A stretch of DNA of 64,000 bases, from contig CM041780.1 of assembly GCA_023374045.1 (NCBI GenBank), forward strand, positions 169,876,085 through 169,940,084, written 5' to 3'. The notes under the pieces were generated by a model. That model made no database searches. It saw only the letters and a list, made by a program, of their open reading frames with translations, and was not told the DNA's origin. This document shows, one piece after another, positions 48,190 through 60,129 of this stretch (position 1 is the stretch's first letter; each line of letters begins with the position of its first letter). The translations under genes were made by a program, and so were the position numbers. The stretch is from Limonium bicolor (lineage: Eukaryota > Streptophyta > Magnoliopsida > Caryophyllales > Plumbaginaceae).

Positions 48190-48573
48190 AATAGGAATCT
48201 AGAAGTTATGTTCGCATTATCAATCTTTGATATCACTTTTGGAGTATGGGTTGTTGTGCTGATATTTCTTTGGTCAGTTCGGTTGCTCCTTTTTTAGGTG
48301 GTGTTGGCTCTTTAGGAGTTCGTATAGGTTTGCAGGTTGTTTTGGGCGTTAGTTGGTCATGAATTAGCTTTGGCTAGTTGTTTTGTCGCTTTCTTAGTTT
48401 GCGGGTGGTAGGCTTATAATGATGAGGCGAGTACTCTTTTTCCTCCCTATGTTTTTTCTCATTGGGTTTTACATAGGGAGGTTTTAATGAGGCCGATGTA
48501 CTCATCCACCTGGTTCCCAGGCATTTTTCTTCAATACTATGGCTTTAAGCCCAAATTGTCAAAAAAAAAAAAA
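48190..48573 (+). mobile_element. Poly(A)-ended retroposon in MTPC1 intron 2
   Basis: A G/T-rich block with ctcattgggttttacatagggaggttttaatgaggc-like text ends in A13 (48561-48573). It is antisense to the host gene. The 5' limit and target duplication are not visible. It could be a LINE or processed-transcript 3' end. Confidence 0.4.
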
Positions 48574-50008
48574 CTAACTGAAGCAACAAAATTAGAAAGA
48601 AGAATGCAACCATAAACCTACAACACTCTCAACCTACTTCTCAGTGAGTCGAAACATAGCAACCGATGAGAAGGAATATGAACTAAGGAACTCATAATGC
48701 ATATGTGAAGTATAAAGATAGATATGCACCATATGGATGTTCTTTGTCTTTAGGAACCCTAGCAGCCTTGAATGAAACCAAAGCGACACCGCTGAGAACC
48801 TGCAGCAACATACTAGGAAGTGAGCCATAAGATTATTAGAAGTATCAATTATCCCTGTATGGCAAATTGTGCAATAAGCTAGTCAAAGTAATTCCATCGT
48901 CTCTATATGGCATACTCATCAACTACAATAACTAGTTTGTTTTCTCTGACCTCCTTCTACTACATATCTCTTTCTAACAAAATCTCAGCTTCAGGTATAG
49001 CTAGTTACCATGCCAATTATTTGGCCAGTAGGCAAGCGCGCAGAACATCCAAGGATAACTGACATATGGATTACAAAGGTTGAAAAAACAAAATAGATCA
49101 ACCGACTTTACGGGTAGTAATTGGAAAATCATCGGTTTGATTGTTGAGAGATAACTAAAAAGAGCCTTCAAAGCTAACGGTTCAGATGGCAGCTGCTTTT
49201 CTCAGACAAAGAATTAAGCAAGATAGTTCTTCAAACCAGACAATTGCGGCAGCAGGGTCCTTTTTCTTTAAGACAATCCAATTACGGCAGTTATCTTTCC
49301 TAAATAAAGTTACGGTAGTTACTAGCAAACAAAATTTATAACGTTGCCAATAGCTTTACCTCCACCATTTGTTAGTGATCAACTTAGTTTCAACAACTCA
49401 GTTCCTCAGAAAACTTAAATTCCATCAGTGAATTGCATAAGTGCTCTAGCTCTAAGTGAATATATGAATTGACTAAACCTACCACATCAGAGAGTGAATG
49501 AGCAGCATCCGCGATGATCGCAGTACTACCAGTAAGGTAACCAGTAATAGCTTTGCCGGCAGACAATCCAATATCTGCCGCAAGACCAAGGCGGAAGATA
49601 TTTTCGCTCTCCGTACTAGATGAAGAACCCCCCACGTGATGGTGGTGGTGGCCGTGCTCACCGTGAGAATGGCCAAAATGCCACCGCCTGAAAGTACGGT
49701 TACTGGGATCTTCCCCGCCGTGGCTGACGGTCAGAGAATTGAGCAACTTGGTGGCGAGGGGTTGAGTCAGGACAGGATTAAGACCATGTCGACAGATTAA
49801 CAGGTTACGATGAGTGCGGAATGGGAGCTTAGAGACGGTAGATTTGTAAAAGGGTCTGAGCTTGAAGAATCTGAAACCCATTTTTACAGGGTAAAGAGAT
49901 CGGCGGAAAAGAAATCAACTCATAAGTGAGTTCCCATGTTCGCGTTGTTGAGCGAGATCGTAACTTGTGAGAATCATTTTAGATTCTTTAATCTGCATTC
50001 TTTTCACG

Positions 50009-50610
50009 AAGGTGTTTTCTTTTTTTTTTTTTGAAAACATTAGATATATTATATTATATAAAGAGGAGTACATGCAAAGTGACACCATGTAGGACATGTG
50101 TCAAGTTCTCTATCCAGCAAATTACAGATGTCATTTCTAGAATATAGGTTGCTGGTTTGCCTTCATCCCCATGCCTATAGTGAGAACTCATCATCATGGC
50201 CACCGCCATCGGCACCACCGTTGGTGCTAGCGGCACAACCGGCGTTTGCGGCGTCGTCTGCTGCGCAGACTTCATAGACAGCCATCGGCTCCACGGAGCA
50301 AAGATTAGACTCTTCGGCTCTTGCAACAACGTAGAAGATTGAAGCTTGTTGGCATATCCCACCCAAAACCCACAAAGTTCAACGAAACTAAAAAACAAAC
50401 TATACACAGCAAGAAACTCTCCTAACCGGAGAGAAGACAAGAAACTAAAGAGAATTATTATTAAGCAAAACAACATCTAGAGACTAGATGTAGAACTACT
50501 AAGTGAAAACATAATGACAAGAAAAAACTAGAACAAGAAGAAGAAGAGAGAGGAGAGAGCGTTTTCTCTCTCATAGACTACATTGTGCCCTCTCTGAAAG
50601 GTGTTTTCTT
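50009..50610 (-). mobile_element. Poly(A) retroposon with 13-bp target duplication at the MTPC1 promoter
   Basis: aaggtgttttctt occurs at 50009-50021 and 50598-50610. The insert between them ends, on the minus strand, in a run of A (the T run at 50019-50032), as target-primed retrotransposition leaves. The body has a minus-strand frame without family resemblance and, on the plus strand, a short Gly/Thr-rich frame from 50198. It may be a truncated LINE or a processed transcript. The near duplicate starts about 130 bp upstream of the MTPC1 ATG. Confidence 0.7.
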
Positions 50611-51146
50611 GATCTTACCTCTTTTTAGTATTTTCTTTGGCAAACCCGTCGTTGAGACCATTCTTTTGTCGTGTCAAACATACACCTGATGTTAGTTGTA
50701 GCTAAAATTACCAAAAATAGAGAAAAAAATAGTTTATATAATAATTGATATATATATCTATATATATATATTTTGAAAGAAAAACTAATTGATCAAATAA
50801 ACTCGTTTGATAATGTGACAAAAAAAATGGGGTCTTAATGTTTAATGTTAATACTAAATTCTTTTTTTTTCTTTTTCTTTTTAAGATAAACAACCCGATT
50901 CATTAACCATATAAGTTCAAAATATAAGATGGCAGAACTAAAACGAATCCAAATTCTTTCACCGTCATACTAACATTAGCCTCCCTACATATAAACTTAT
51001 AGTAAAAACTTTCAAAATCATTAGCGTGAACCTTAACACTATCCAAAACGATGTCCACATCATGTTTCACAACCCTATTATCATTCACATAATTAATTAC
51101 TGCTTTACAATCTCATCAACAACTACCTTCCCAAAACCAGCCTGAG
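50611..51146. other. A/T-rich spacer without recognised features
   Basis: Holds a (TA)n tract near 50750 and only short accidental frames. Confidence 0.4.
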
Positions 51147-51525
51147 ATGCCACACACAGTCCAAAAGAGAGTGTCTTCGCTTCTGCTCTGCTTGGCTCAC
51201 ATCTCCATCTCATCCCCAAAACCTAGCTGCACTAATGCAATCATCACTTCGCACACACAGAGTGAAAGAATACGCTATAGAGGAAAAGCTCTGGAGTGGA
51301 ACCAAAAAAAAAATAGAGGAAGGAGAACTTTTCCTGATTGATGAATTTCATTTCATGAGAGAAAGAATGGAATGTATTAATTGTAGACCTGGGGGATTAC
51401 TTAAATACTTGGCTCACAACTTTCACTAAACTACCCCTTACAAAAGTACCTACAACTTAATAGAAGGCTAAACAGAGTTTAACTAATAGACGAAACAAAC
51501 TAATAGATTACAGTAGTTCCTAACA
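51147..51525 (-). repeat. Copia C 3' LTR
   Basis: On the minus strand the purine tract TTTGAGGGGGCTTG (about 51526-51540) precedes TGTTAGGAACTACTG, a Tork-like LTR start. LTR-type text (CATTCTTTCTCTCATGAAATG) follows. The far end is not certain; 51147 is a guess from composition. Confidence 0.55.
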
Positions 51526-54500
51526 AGCCCCCTCAAATCTTAGAAGGAGATCTGGTAAGGTTTGAAAGCTTATTGAACTACAGTAACCTGTTCTAGACCT
51601 GCTATGTTGCTCAACCTTCAATTCCATTTTCATAACTTGCACAGGATATGCCCCCCCCCCCCCCCGAAGTGACTTAGTCAAAACATCCACCAATTATTCT
51701 TTGGAGGTAACAAACTCTACAATCATCATCCCCTCCTGTAATTCTGGAGAACAAAGTGGACATCAAATTCTATATGTTTTGTCCTCTCGTGTAGAACAGG
51801 ATTCCTTACAATATAAATCGCAGCTTGGTTGTCTGACTTGACTGGAACTAGAAGGATATTCTCTACACCAAGATCGTGCAGTATTCTGGTAATCTAGCTG
51901 AGTTCAGCTGTCACAATCCTCATTGCCTGGTATTCCGCTTCAACTAAGGAAAGGGCAACCGTTGTTTTCTTCTTTGACTTCCAAGAGAGTGGACTTCCTC
52001 CTAACTGAATGAAGTAACCACTTATCGAACACCTTGTATTGGGATAACTTGTCCAGTTAGAACCACAAAAGGCAATTAAAGTCAAATCTTAATTGCAGTT
52101 AAAGAACAAGCCATAATTCATAGTGCCTTTGATATATCTTAGAGTATGTAGAGCAGCCTTAAAATGGATGTCAGTAGGAGATTCCAAAAATTGACTCAAA
52201 ACCTAAATGGTGAAACTCATATCTGGTCTACTATGGGACAAGTAACTAATTTTTCCAACTAGTTTACTGTACATAGAAGGGTCTTGTAAGGTTGTGCCTT
52301 CATTTTTCCTTAACGTAAAACGAGTATCAAGAGGACTAACAACAGCCCTCTTATCAGCACAATCAAACTCTTGCAATAAATCCTCACAATACCTTTTTTG
52401 CAATGTTATAATGCCATCGGTTGTGTGAACAAACTACATACCATGGAAGATATTTAACTTCCCTAAATCTTTAATCTTAAAACATTGACCGAGCTTATCC
52501 TTAACAAAACTAATCAGGTTGTGATAATCACCACTTATTAGTATATCATCAATGTAGATAACAAGAAAGCAAACCTTACCATTGACATTTCTGATGAATA
52601 AAGAATTATCATTTAAAGATGTAACAAAAACAAGATTTATAAGGAAAATACTCAGTTTGTGGTGCCACTGCCTTGATGCCTGTTTCAGACCATACTAGGA
52701 TTTCTTTATGACCCTGAGGTAATTCCATATAAACATCCTCTTCTAAATCTTCATGAAGAAAAGCATTATTTATGTCATATTGACTAAAAACTAGTTCTTC
52801 TTTGCAGTTGTGATTACTAAATCCTTAATAGTACTGAATTTAACTACAGGGGAAAGAGTCTTCATATAGTCAGTCCCATACCTTTTAAGTATAACCTGTA
52901 GCAACTAATCTAGCCTTGAACCTTTCAATGCTGCCATCAACCTTACACTTAATCTTGCAAACCCATTTTACACTTAATGGTTTGTGCTCCCTGTGGTATA
53001 TTTACAAGGTCCCATGCATTATTCATTTCAAGGGCTAAAAACTCTTCATTCATGGCTTCTTTCCTTCTAATATCTTTAACAACATCTTTATATCACCTAG
53101 GTTCTGTTTCTTTAAACATGTTGGTTTGAAAGCAATGGTGATATAATACCCTTTGACATAACTACCACATTTTGTTTTAGATAGTCAGACCTAATAATGC
53201 TATTTTCTTCATCAAGAGTAATTAAATTAGGGTCAAAATCAGAATTACAAGTACCCACAAAATTTGCAGTAGCAGTACCTCTGTCATTTAATATATGATA
53301 AAAACAGTCTAGTGAGTAGTTAAGGAAGCACTTATATATTTCAGAAGAAGTGGATAAACCAACAACATAATCCTCTAAGTATTTAGGAGCATGCCTGCTC
53401 CTTTCTGACTTCGAAGATTGAGGTCTTGCTCTACATACCACATGGGTATCTTGGTGTTAAGTGTTTGTATTTCCATTGCTGAAAATCTCTGAATTTCCAT
53501 GTTCTAGTGTAGTAACATTTTCTATATTATGTCTGCAGTTTTGCCTTAAATCATCTTCTTCATTGTAGAAGTTTTGGTTGGGCTAACTTAAACTTGTATC
53601 TACAGGGTTAGAAACATCAGTAGGAAAGAATAAATCATCTTCATGTGCCAATTTATCCATTTCTATATTAGTAGAGACAGTTTCTACAGAGTTCTTGTGA
53701 TTTTCCTTAAAGGAATACACATTTTCGTAGAAAACAACTTCTTTACTATAAATGACCTTATTGTTATCCATGTCACAAAGTTTGTAACCTTTTTTTGTTT
53801 GAGCATAACTAAGAATCACACATTTAACAGATTTAGAGAAAAATTATCATGTTGTTCCTAGTTAATATTTATGAAACAAAGACATCCAAAGCATTTGAGT
53901 AACGAATAGTTGGGGCCTTGCTCATAGATAATCTCAAAGGGTGTCTTACCATCAATGCTGACAAGGGGCATTCTATTTATAAGCTAAGTGGTCGTAAGAA
54001 ACTCCCCCCCCCCCCCAAAAAAAAAATTAGGGAGAGATGAATGAAACATAAGAGCCAAGTCTGTCTCTGATATGTGCCTGTGTTTTCGTTCCATAACACC
54101 ATTTTGTTGTGGTGTATGTGGGCAGCTAGTCTGATGGTTTATCCCCTTTTGATTGAAATAATCAACCCCTATCCTAGAGTTTCCAAATTCATGAGCATTG
54201 TCTGATCTCGCACATTTTACCCTCTACTAAATTGCCTTTCAATCAAGTTAATAAAGCTTATAATGAGACCGAAAGAATTTGACTTCAACCTGCAGAGATA
54301 TGTCCATGTGGCACGACTCTTATCACCAACAATAGTGAGAAAGTAGGAATATCCATCATGAGTATTCATATTATAGTGACCCTAAAAATCTACATGTATC
54401 AAATAAAAAATATCTTAAGTCTTTATTGAACTTGAAGGGAAAGCCAGCCTATGATTCTTGTTTCCATTACAAGGTTCACAAACAAAATGGTTACTTACAA

Positions 54501-57040
54501 TGTTACCACTAATCAGACCCAACTTTAATATCTTCTCTCGGCAAGTTCCCAAGCCTATAATGCCAAAGGTTCAAAGAATTCTTACAATCAAAACCCAAAT
54601 TTACAGAATTATCATCATGAAACTATGAATTGAAACACAACTTTGAATTCTTATCATAATGAACATCTAGTATATAAAGCTTTCTATAGATTTGCCCAAT
54701 ATTCACTTCTTTATTGCGGTCAGAGTCCTGGTAAAAACAATAGGTGGAATCAAAGTAAAATCTCCCCTTCATTTGACTAGTTAATTTTGTAATTGAAATT
54801 AGACTGAAACTTGGCACAAAAAAAGAACATCTCCTAGAGTTGTCAGGTTGTTTATACTTATATTACCATGATTTTAACGGTTTGTGGGTTCCCGTCAGGC
54901 ATCCATGTTGTATGCTTTCTATTAAGAAAAGAATAGTCATCAAACATAGACAAATTACTACATATGTGATCAGACATAACGCTGTCAATTATCCAGTTCT
55001 TAGTTGTTGGGAAAATACTATAATAGTAAAAACCTAAGCAAACACTAGGCAAGTGCACCCAATTCACTGCAGTACACCATGGTCGTATCCACAAGGAAAT
55101 TGGTTTCTAAATTACCAAGCTTCGGTATCATAGTAATTGAAATAAGGAACGGTAAATCAGGGGTTTAGCCAGAGGCAAGCTTGGGGGTTTCGGTTCAATA
55201 ATAAATAGAACATACAATTAAACTAAATTAGTTGTTTAGTGGATTGGATGGAAGTGTACCTTGGTATAGTGGGGATCTCCCAAGTCACCCAATCGAGCTC
55301 TTAGTTCTACCTCACTAGTTGTCTGTTAGAGTTAATATAAAGATTTCCCAAATCAATCAAATCTTATTCACACCCCTTTTTACATAGAAGGATAGAGTCA
55401 CTAGATAGCATTAATTTCAAGATCCTAACAATAACCTTTTAGGTTTTACCCTCTAATTCTAGAGCGCAAAATCTAGGGTTTATCCTCACTTTGATCAAAC
55501 CCCTACCTTAAACCCTAATGCTGATAGATGTCGCCACAAATGTAATAGGAGATCAAGTCCAAAGCATTAATTTAAGCATTTAAGAGGGTAAACACAACTA
55601 TAATAAATGAGTTAGGTTTACAAGCACAATTTGGGGATTTTGGGGAGAAACCACATCCCAAGGCACAACAATGAGTTTACTCAATAATGGAGAATAAAGA
55701 GAGAACAGATAGATAAGAGATAGCCATTAATGGAGCTTCAAGGAAGGTGAGCTTTTCTTCTCTTCTTCTTCGTCTCTTTTCTCTTCTCTACTTGTCGCCT
55801 CTATCTTCTCTTCTTTTGTCTGAAGCAGTGTCCCGTATATGTCTGAATGAGCCTAATTTTTTCATTCTCATCGTATATTTTTTTTCAGAATTGTACATGT
55901 ACGGATACCACTAATGCAAATGAAGGAAAGTCTCGGGCCGTGTCCAGAGTGACTTATGAAGGTTGAATCAACTCTTGGGGCTCATCCAAACATGCAAGTG
56001 CAGACACATGTCTGGACATCCTTGATCAACTATCGGGGATCATGCGGACATACCAAGTCCAGAAAGGCCTTGATGAACTCTCGGCCTTTATCCAGCCTTC
56101 ACTAGTCTAGACACATGTCCGAACAGGTCTTGTCCAAAGCCTATCTCCTTCATCAAAGCTCTGAATCAATCCTCATTTGTTGAGTTGTGATCCTTGAGTG
56201 ATCAAGACATCATGCCCGCATTCTAGATTAACTCTTTTTACACTACAAAAACATGGTCCAATGAGCTTTTACCTAAATTGTAACCAAAATGTATAAGCTC
56301 ACTAATAATCACAAAATTCTCTATAAAGTGATGAGGATAGGTTATAACCTAAGTAAAATGTAGGTGAATATAAACCTTATAATTATATATATTTTCACCA
56401 CTTATAAATAGCACTATATTTAGCATTATTAGATTCATTAGATATCATATGCGTGTCATTAGAGGTGCAATAATCAAAAGGGTATGAGACTATACCAATA
56501 AAACTGTAGTTGGACTCTGAATCGTGAGACTCTTTGTTGCTTGTTTGTGACTTACTGATGTAGTTAAGCAACTGATTCACTTGCTCAGTGGACAACAAAC
56601 CCCCAAAAGGATCTTTGGGACTTTATCCTTCTGTTCAATGCAACTATTAGCTTGAGAATTCTAGTCCTTGCTAGTTCTCCATCCTGGGAGAAACCCATGC
56701 TTTTGGAAGCACTTTTTCTCTGTATGATCTACCTTGTGATAGTAGATACATTGGAAAGACCCTCGTCTATTTCCATATGATTGTCCATGGCTATAGGGTT
56801 TCTTCCCTTGGTTTACAAAGAAAGACATGGAGCCTTCATTGTTTGTGACTGTTGGAGTTAAGAGGAACTTTTGCCGTTCTTTTTGGATGAGGAGAAGCTT
56901 GTCCGACATAGGGAAAGGGGAAATCATCAAGATGTTTCCCTTTGCAACTAAGTGATTCTCATTGAGTTCCATGAGGAATTTGATCAATCTTTGAACCCTT
57001 TTGTGGTGGATGATTTTTCGGTATGAGGGGGGGTCTATCT
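51526..57040 (-). pseudogene. Copia retrotransposon C, decayed, 5' end lost
   Basis: Read from 57.0 kb downward: gag core (IKFLMELNENHLVAKGNILM) and a damaged zinc knuckle (CIYYHKVDHTEKKC, second Cys replaced) at 56.99-56.66 kb; protease region (NWIIDSVMSDHICSN, the D-S-G changed) at about 54.98 kb; integrase with zinc-site CEPCNGNK, HVDF, RSDNAHEF and QQNGVMERKH at 54.55-54.05 kb; reverse transcriptase with YIDD at about 52.55 kb; and RNase H ([20 protein letters not shown]) to 51.9 kb. Stops and shifts are frequent. C15 at 51651-51665 and C13A10 at 54004-54026 lie inside. The 5' LTR and primer site are missing, and the gag start is cut at about 57,040. Confidence 0.85.
55005..56400 (-). mobile_element. 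LTR (probable solo) inserted between gag and protease of copia C
   Basis: The gag frame stops at IYK and resumes at NWIIDS across 1.4 kb of foreign sequence. On the minus strand the insert starts TGGTGAAAATATATATAA and ends TTTCCCAACA. It shares with the LTR at 4895-6708 the gtaccacg/gtatccaca-type block near its plus-strand start and TGTC(C/T)GGACA strings (55990-56125). Flanks CTTAG and CTTAT match four of five bases. It has no internal coding region. Confidence 0.55.
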
Positions 57041-59450
57041 AAGTATGGTCTGACTGAGAATCCTATATCCTAAAAAATGTCATTATGTGGAGGGTAAAAA
57101 CCCGTTATTCTGGCAGCCCTCAAATACCTACTTTATTCATCCGTCTTTCCCAGAAAGCTTAAGGGGAATGCTAGTAAGCACTACACCCACTCTCAATGGG
57201 CTCCACGCAGACTTATGCCTCTATTAGGTGGAATTTTACTAGAGTCGCCACCTAGTTTGACCTATGATAACTAGGAAGGAAGATCGGGTTCTAAGAACCG
57301 TTAATTGACTCTGATGATTTGTTGCCTATGGATAGGACTTATCTGATCATACTAGAGAGTCTGTGTGGGTTCGCACTGGGTTACACCCCTTAGAAGTGGC
57401 AACGACCACGACTTCGGAATGGTGCCCGAGGAAACCTCGGTCTCCAATTTTCGGGATTATCTTCTTTCAAAACCTTATTAAAGAGATTCATTTAAAATCC
57501 AAGGATAGGATTATGATGAAAAGAGTGGATGAAGCGAGCTTTTCTGCCAAGCTTGCGTCAAGAAGAAGAATAGTGAATTCGGATGAGTATAGAATGAAGG
57601 TTTGGGAAAACCGGGGGTTGAGTGAATAGACAAGACATAGGGTCTGATGGCTAAAAGTTTGTGGGAGCCGAAGAGGGTTTGAGTGTTTTGAGAGGTATGA
57701 GTGTCACCTTATAGTGGGAAAGAGGTTTTTTTATTGGAATGGGGTCGCACCCTAGATGGGCTGCCTACGTACTCAACTCCTCGTTGAGATCAGACCTTAC
57801 GTAGTTCACGGTTATTGGGTTTTGGAAGATTTGATGTTTGTGGAGTTTGAAGATATTTGAGGTGTTAGAGATTTGAAAGGGTTTGGAGTTTCGAGAAGTT
57901 TCGGGTTTGGGATGCTAGTATGTGAGACGCTCGGGTCTGTGAGACGTTTGAACCCTTGGGATGTCGAAGTCTATGAGATGCTCGGTCTGTGAGACGCTCG
58001 GGTCTGTGAGATGCTCAAGTCTGTGAGACAATCGAATCATTGGGATGACAAAGTCTGTAAGACGCTCAGGTCTGTGAGACAATTAGAGTGTAGGAGAAAT
58101 TGGAATGGAATTGAAGTTAATTGAAATCGAAGTTGAATGAATTTTGATTTGAATTGGAAATTGAATTGAAATGGAGATTGAATTAGGATTAATGAACTTT
58201 CATTGAATCGGAATTGAAATGAATGAATTTGAATCGAATTTGAATTGAACTTAAATTGAATTAAAATGAATTTGGAATTATTGAATTTTAATGAGTTTGG
58301 AATTAAATTGAGATTGAATTGGAATTGAATTTGATTTGGAAATGAGTTGATTTGGATTTGAATTGGAAATTGAATTGATTTTGGAATTGAAATGGAATGC
58401 ATTGGATTGGATTGAATTGGGTTTGAATTGAATTCGGGCCGGGATTGGAAAACGAGCTAGGTCAAAGTTAGGTCGAGTCAAAGTTGGCTTGGTCAAGATT
58501 GGGTTTGTTCAAACTTGGGCTTGATCAAACTTAGGCTGGTCAAAGTTGGGTCAAGGTCTAAATTCATGTTGGTCAAAGTCGGACCGAGTCAAAGTTGGAG
58601 GTCAAAGTTAGGGGTCAAAGTTAGACTAGATTGGACTTTTGAGCCTTGGGGTGATTGGGCTGTGGGCTGAATTGGGCTTTTGGGCCGATTGGAATTGAAT
58701 TTTGGGCCTTGGGGTGATTGGGCTGTGGGCCGAATTGGGCTTTGGATTGGGTTTTGAGCCGAGTTGGCCTTTTGGACCGATTGGGATTTAATGGGCCGAG
58801 TTGAATTTCGGGCTGATTTGGATTGGCTGGGCTTGACTATGGGTCTTGTTTGAGAGTGGGTTGAAATGGGCCTTATTAATCTTGGGCCAAGTGTGGGAAT
58901 TGTGCTTTTGATTTTTGGGCCTGATTTGGGCCTTATTGATCTTGGGCTGATTTAGCCTTCTTGATTTGGGCTGATGCGCCAAGTGTGGGAATTCGCCTTT
59001 TTATTTGTGGACTTGAAGTGGTTTTTTGGCTTGTTGGCCTGATTTGGGCCTCGGTTTTTGGCAAGATTGTGAGATATTAACAAGTGAGATGGATCAATTT
59101 ATTGATCAGTTTATTAACTCTTGATTTGGGGTGTGTTGAAGGCAAAGGAGGATTCCACCCACATAAAACGAATGAGAGACCCGCTAGGCATGGGGTGGTT
59201 TCGCATCCTAAACCCTCCTAAAATAGCCTTAAGGGCTTGTTTTTTGAAGTTTTTGTTCTTACATACATATACCGGTGGTTTGAGTGTTTTCTGAAGTTAT
59301 AGGAGATTATTGCCCCACAAAACGAATGAGAGACCCGTTAGGTGTGGAACGATAATACATCCAAAACTTTTCTGTTAGTTTTGAAAGACCCTAAGGGTGT
59401 ATTAACTAAGGCATAGCAAAAAATAATAGGGTTAAAATGATAAATTACAA
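57041..59450. repeat. LTR-like DNA with several tandem repeats, no gene
   Basis: 57140-57480 has gagtcgccacctagtttga-type text common in large plant gypsy LTRs/leaders. A minisatellite lies at 57921-58085, a GAATT-rich stretch at 58090-58440 and ttgggc/gggcc-rich repeats at 58450-59060. A block with aaaacgaatgagagaccc occurs at 59164 and 59318. Reading frames here follow the simple sequence and are not genes. Confidence 0.5.
57921..58085 (+). repeat. Minisatellite, 16-17 bp unit with 83-bp higher order
   Basis: The unit tctgtgagacgctcggg occurs about eight times. Every fourth unit is replaced by a 34-bp form ending cattgggatgacaaag/cccttgggatgtcgaag (57936 and 58019). Confidence 0.8.
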
Positions 59451-60120
59451 AGAGAGAGAGGTAAAACAGTAAATACATGAAGAATGAATCAAACAACTCA
59501 GGGGGAATACCAAATCAAACTGATAAACACAACATAACAAATTAATGGCCAAGTTCCATGAGATCCCTTCTGTTTTAATGTTATTGAAAATTCTAAACTA
59601 AACAGAGGGTTTAAAACATAACATTGCTAATATCAACATTAATCAAACCGCCATTTTATTTCATTCTGTTAATTATCTCATGGAATTAATTGCTGACTCC
59701 CAATTACCACCTAGCTAAATGGCGCACAACAAGACCAAGACGCAAAGGAGTTGAGACAAGCCGGAGTATCTTTAAGCAGGATCAATTAACCGGTTTCTAG
59801 CACATGATCTCAGAATTAAGATAAGCTGCCAATTTTATTTTCAATTGAATTGCAAGCGTAGGCAGCAAGTTTTGCAATAAAAAGAAAAGAAATACATGTG
59901 CGTACAAGTAGAGTAGCCATTAACAGATAGGAAGTTTGTGTAACCGAAATTTAGCTAATATGACAAAGTTCTGAAGGCGCAACATGATTTATTTAGCACA
60001 CAGACATGGTTTGAATGAAACTAAGTGAAGACCAGCTTTGGTTAGAATAATATACCAGCACCGAGATGATGACTATTGGCTGTGGAGAAGACAAAAACAA
60101 GTTAAGGACGACAAAAATTT
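59451..60120. other. Non-coding stretch before the tandem array
   Basis: A/T-rich with an (AG)n tract near 59451-59460. No feature recognised. Confidence 0.4.
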
Positions 60121-60129
60121 ATGGAAACG

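Larger units (their letters stand above)
43844..49881 (-). pseudogene. MTPC1: Metal tolerance protein C1 (MTP6-type CDF transporter), ten exons, 3' half damaged
   Basis: CDF proteins export divalent metals; MTP6/MTPC1 is the Fe/Zn-type plant member, reported in organelle membranes in some species. Exons on the minus strand: 49881-49483, 48799-48730, 47088-46991, 46124-45979, 45850-45735, 45276-45175, 44942-44859, 44650-44591, 44444-44339 and 43947-43844, all at GT-AG sites. Exon 1 has a basic leader (likely transit peptide), a His-rich loop (HFGHSHGEHGHHHHH) and TM1-2 with STAIIADAAHSLSDV. Exon 2 gives KDKEHPYG, exon 3 HGKFESLGALGIS, exon 5 ANAWHHRADAVSSL (metal-site HxxxD), exons 8-9 GCHRLRGRRAGSF and the C-terminal domain to FIHIDPSI. 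Exon 6 is one base short of phase (at a G run) and has an in-frame TGA; exon 7 is also one base short. As assembled it cannot make the C-terminal half. Confidence 0.85.

Noticed and set aside
50054..50476. 140-residue minus-strand ORF as a host gene
   Set aside because: It lies wholly within the poly(A) retroposon defined by the 13-bp target duplication and has no recognised domain.
58037..58402. 121-residue minus-strand ORF
   Set aside because: Asn/Gln/Ile/Phe-rich product of GAATT low-complexity DNA.
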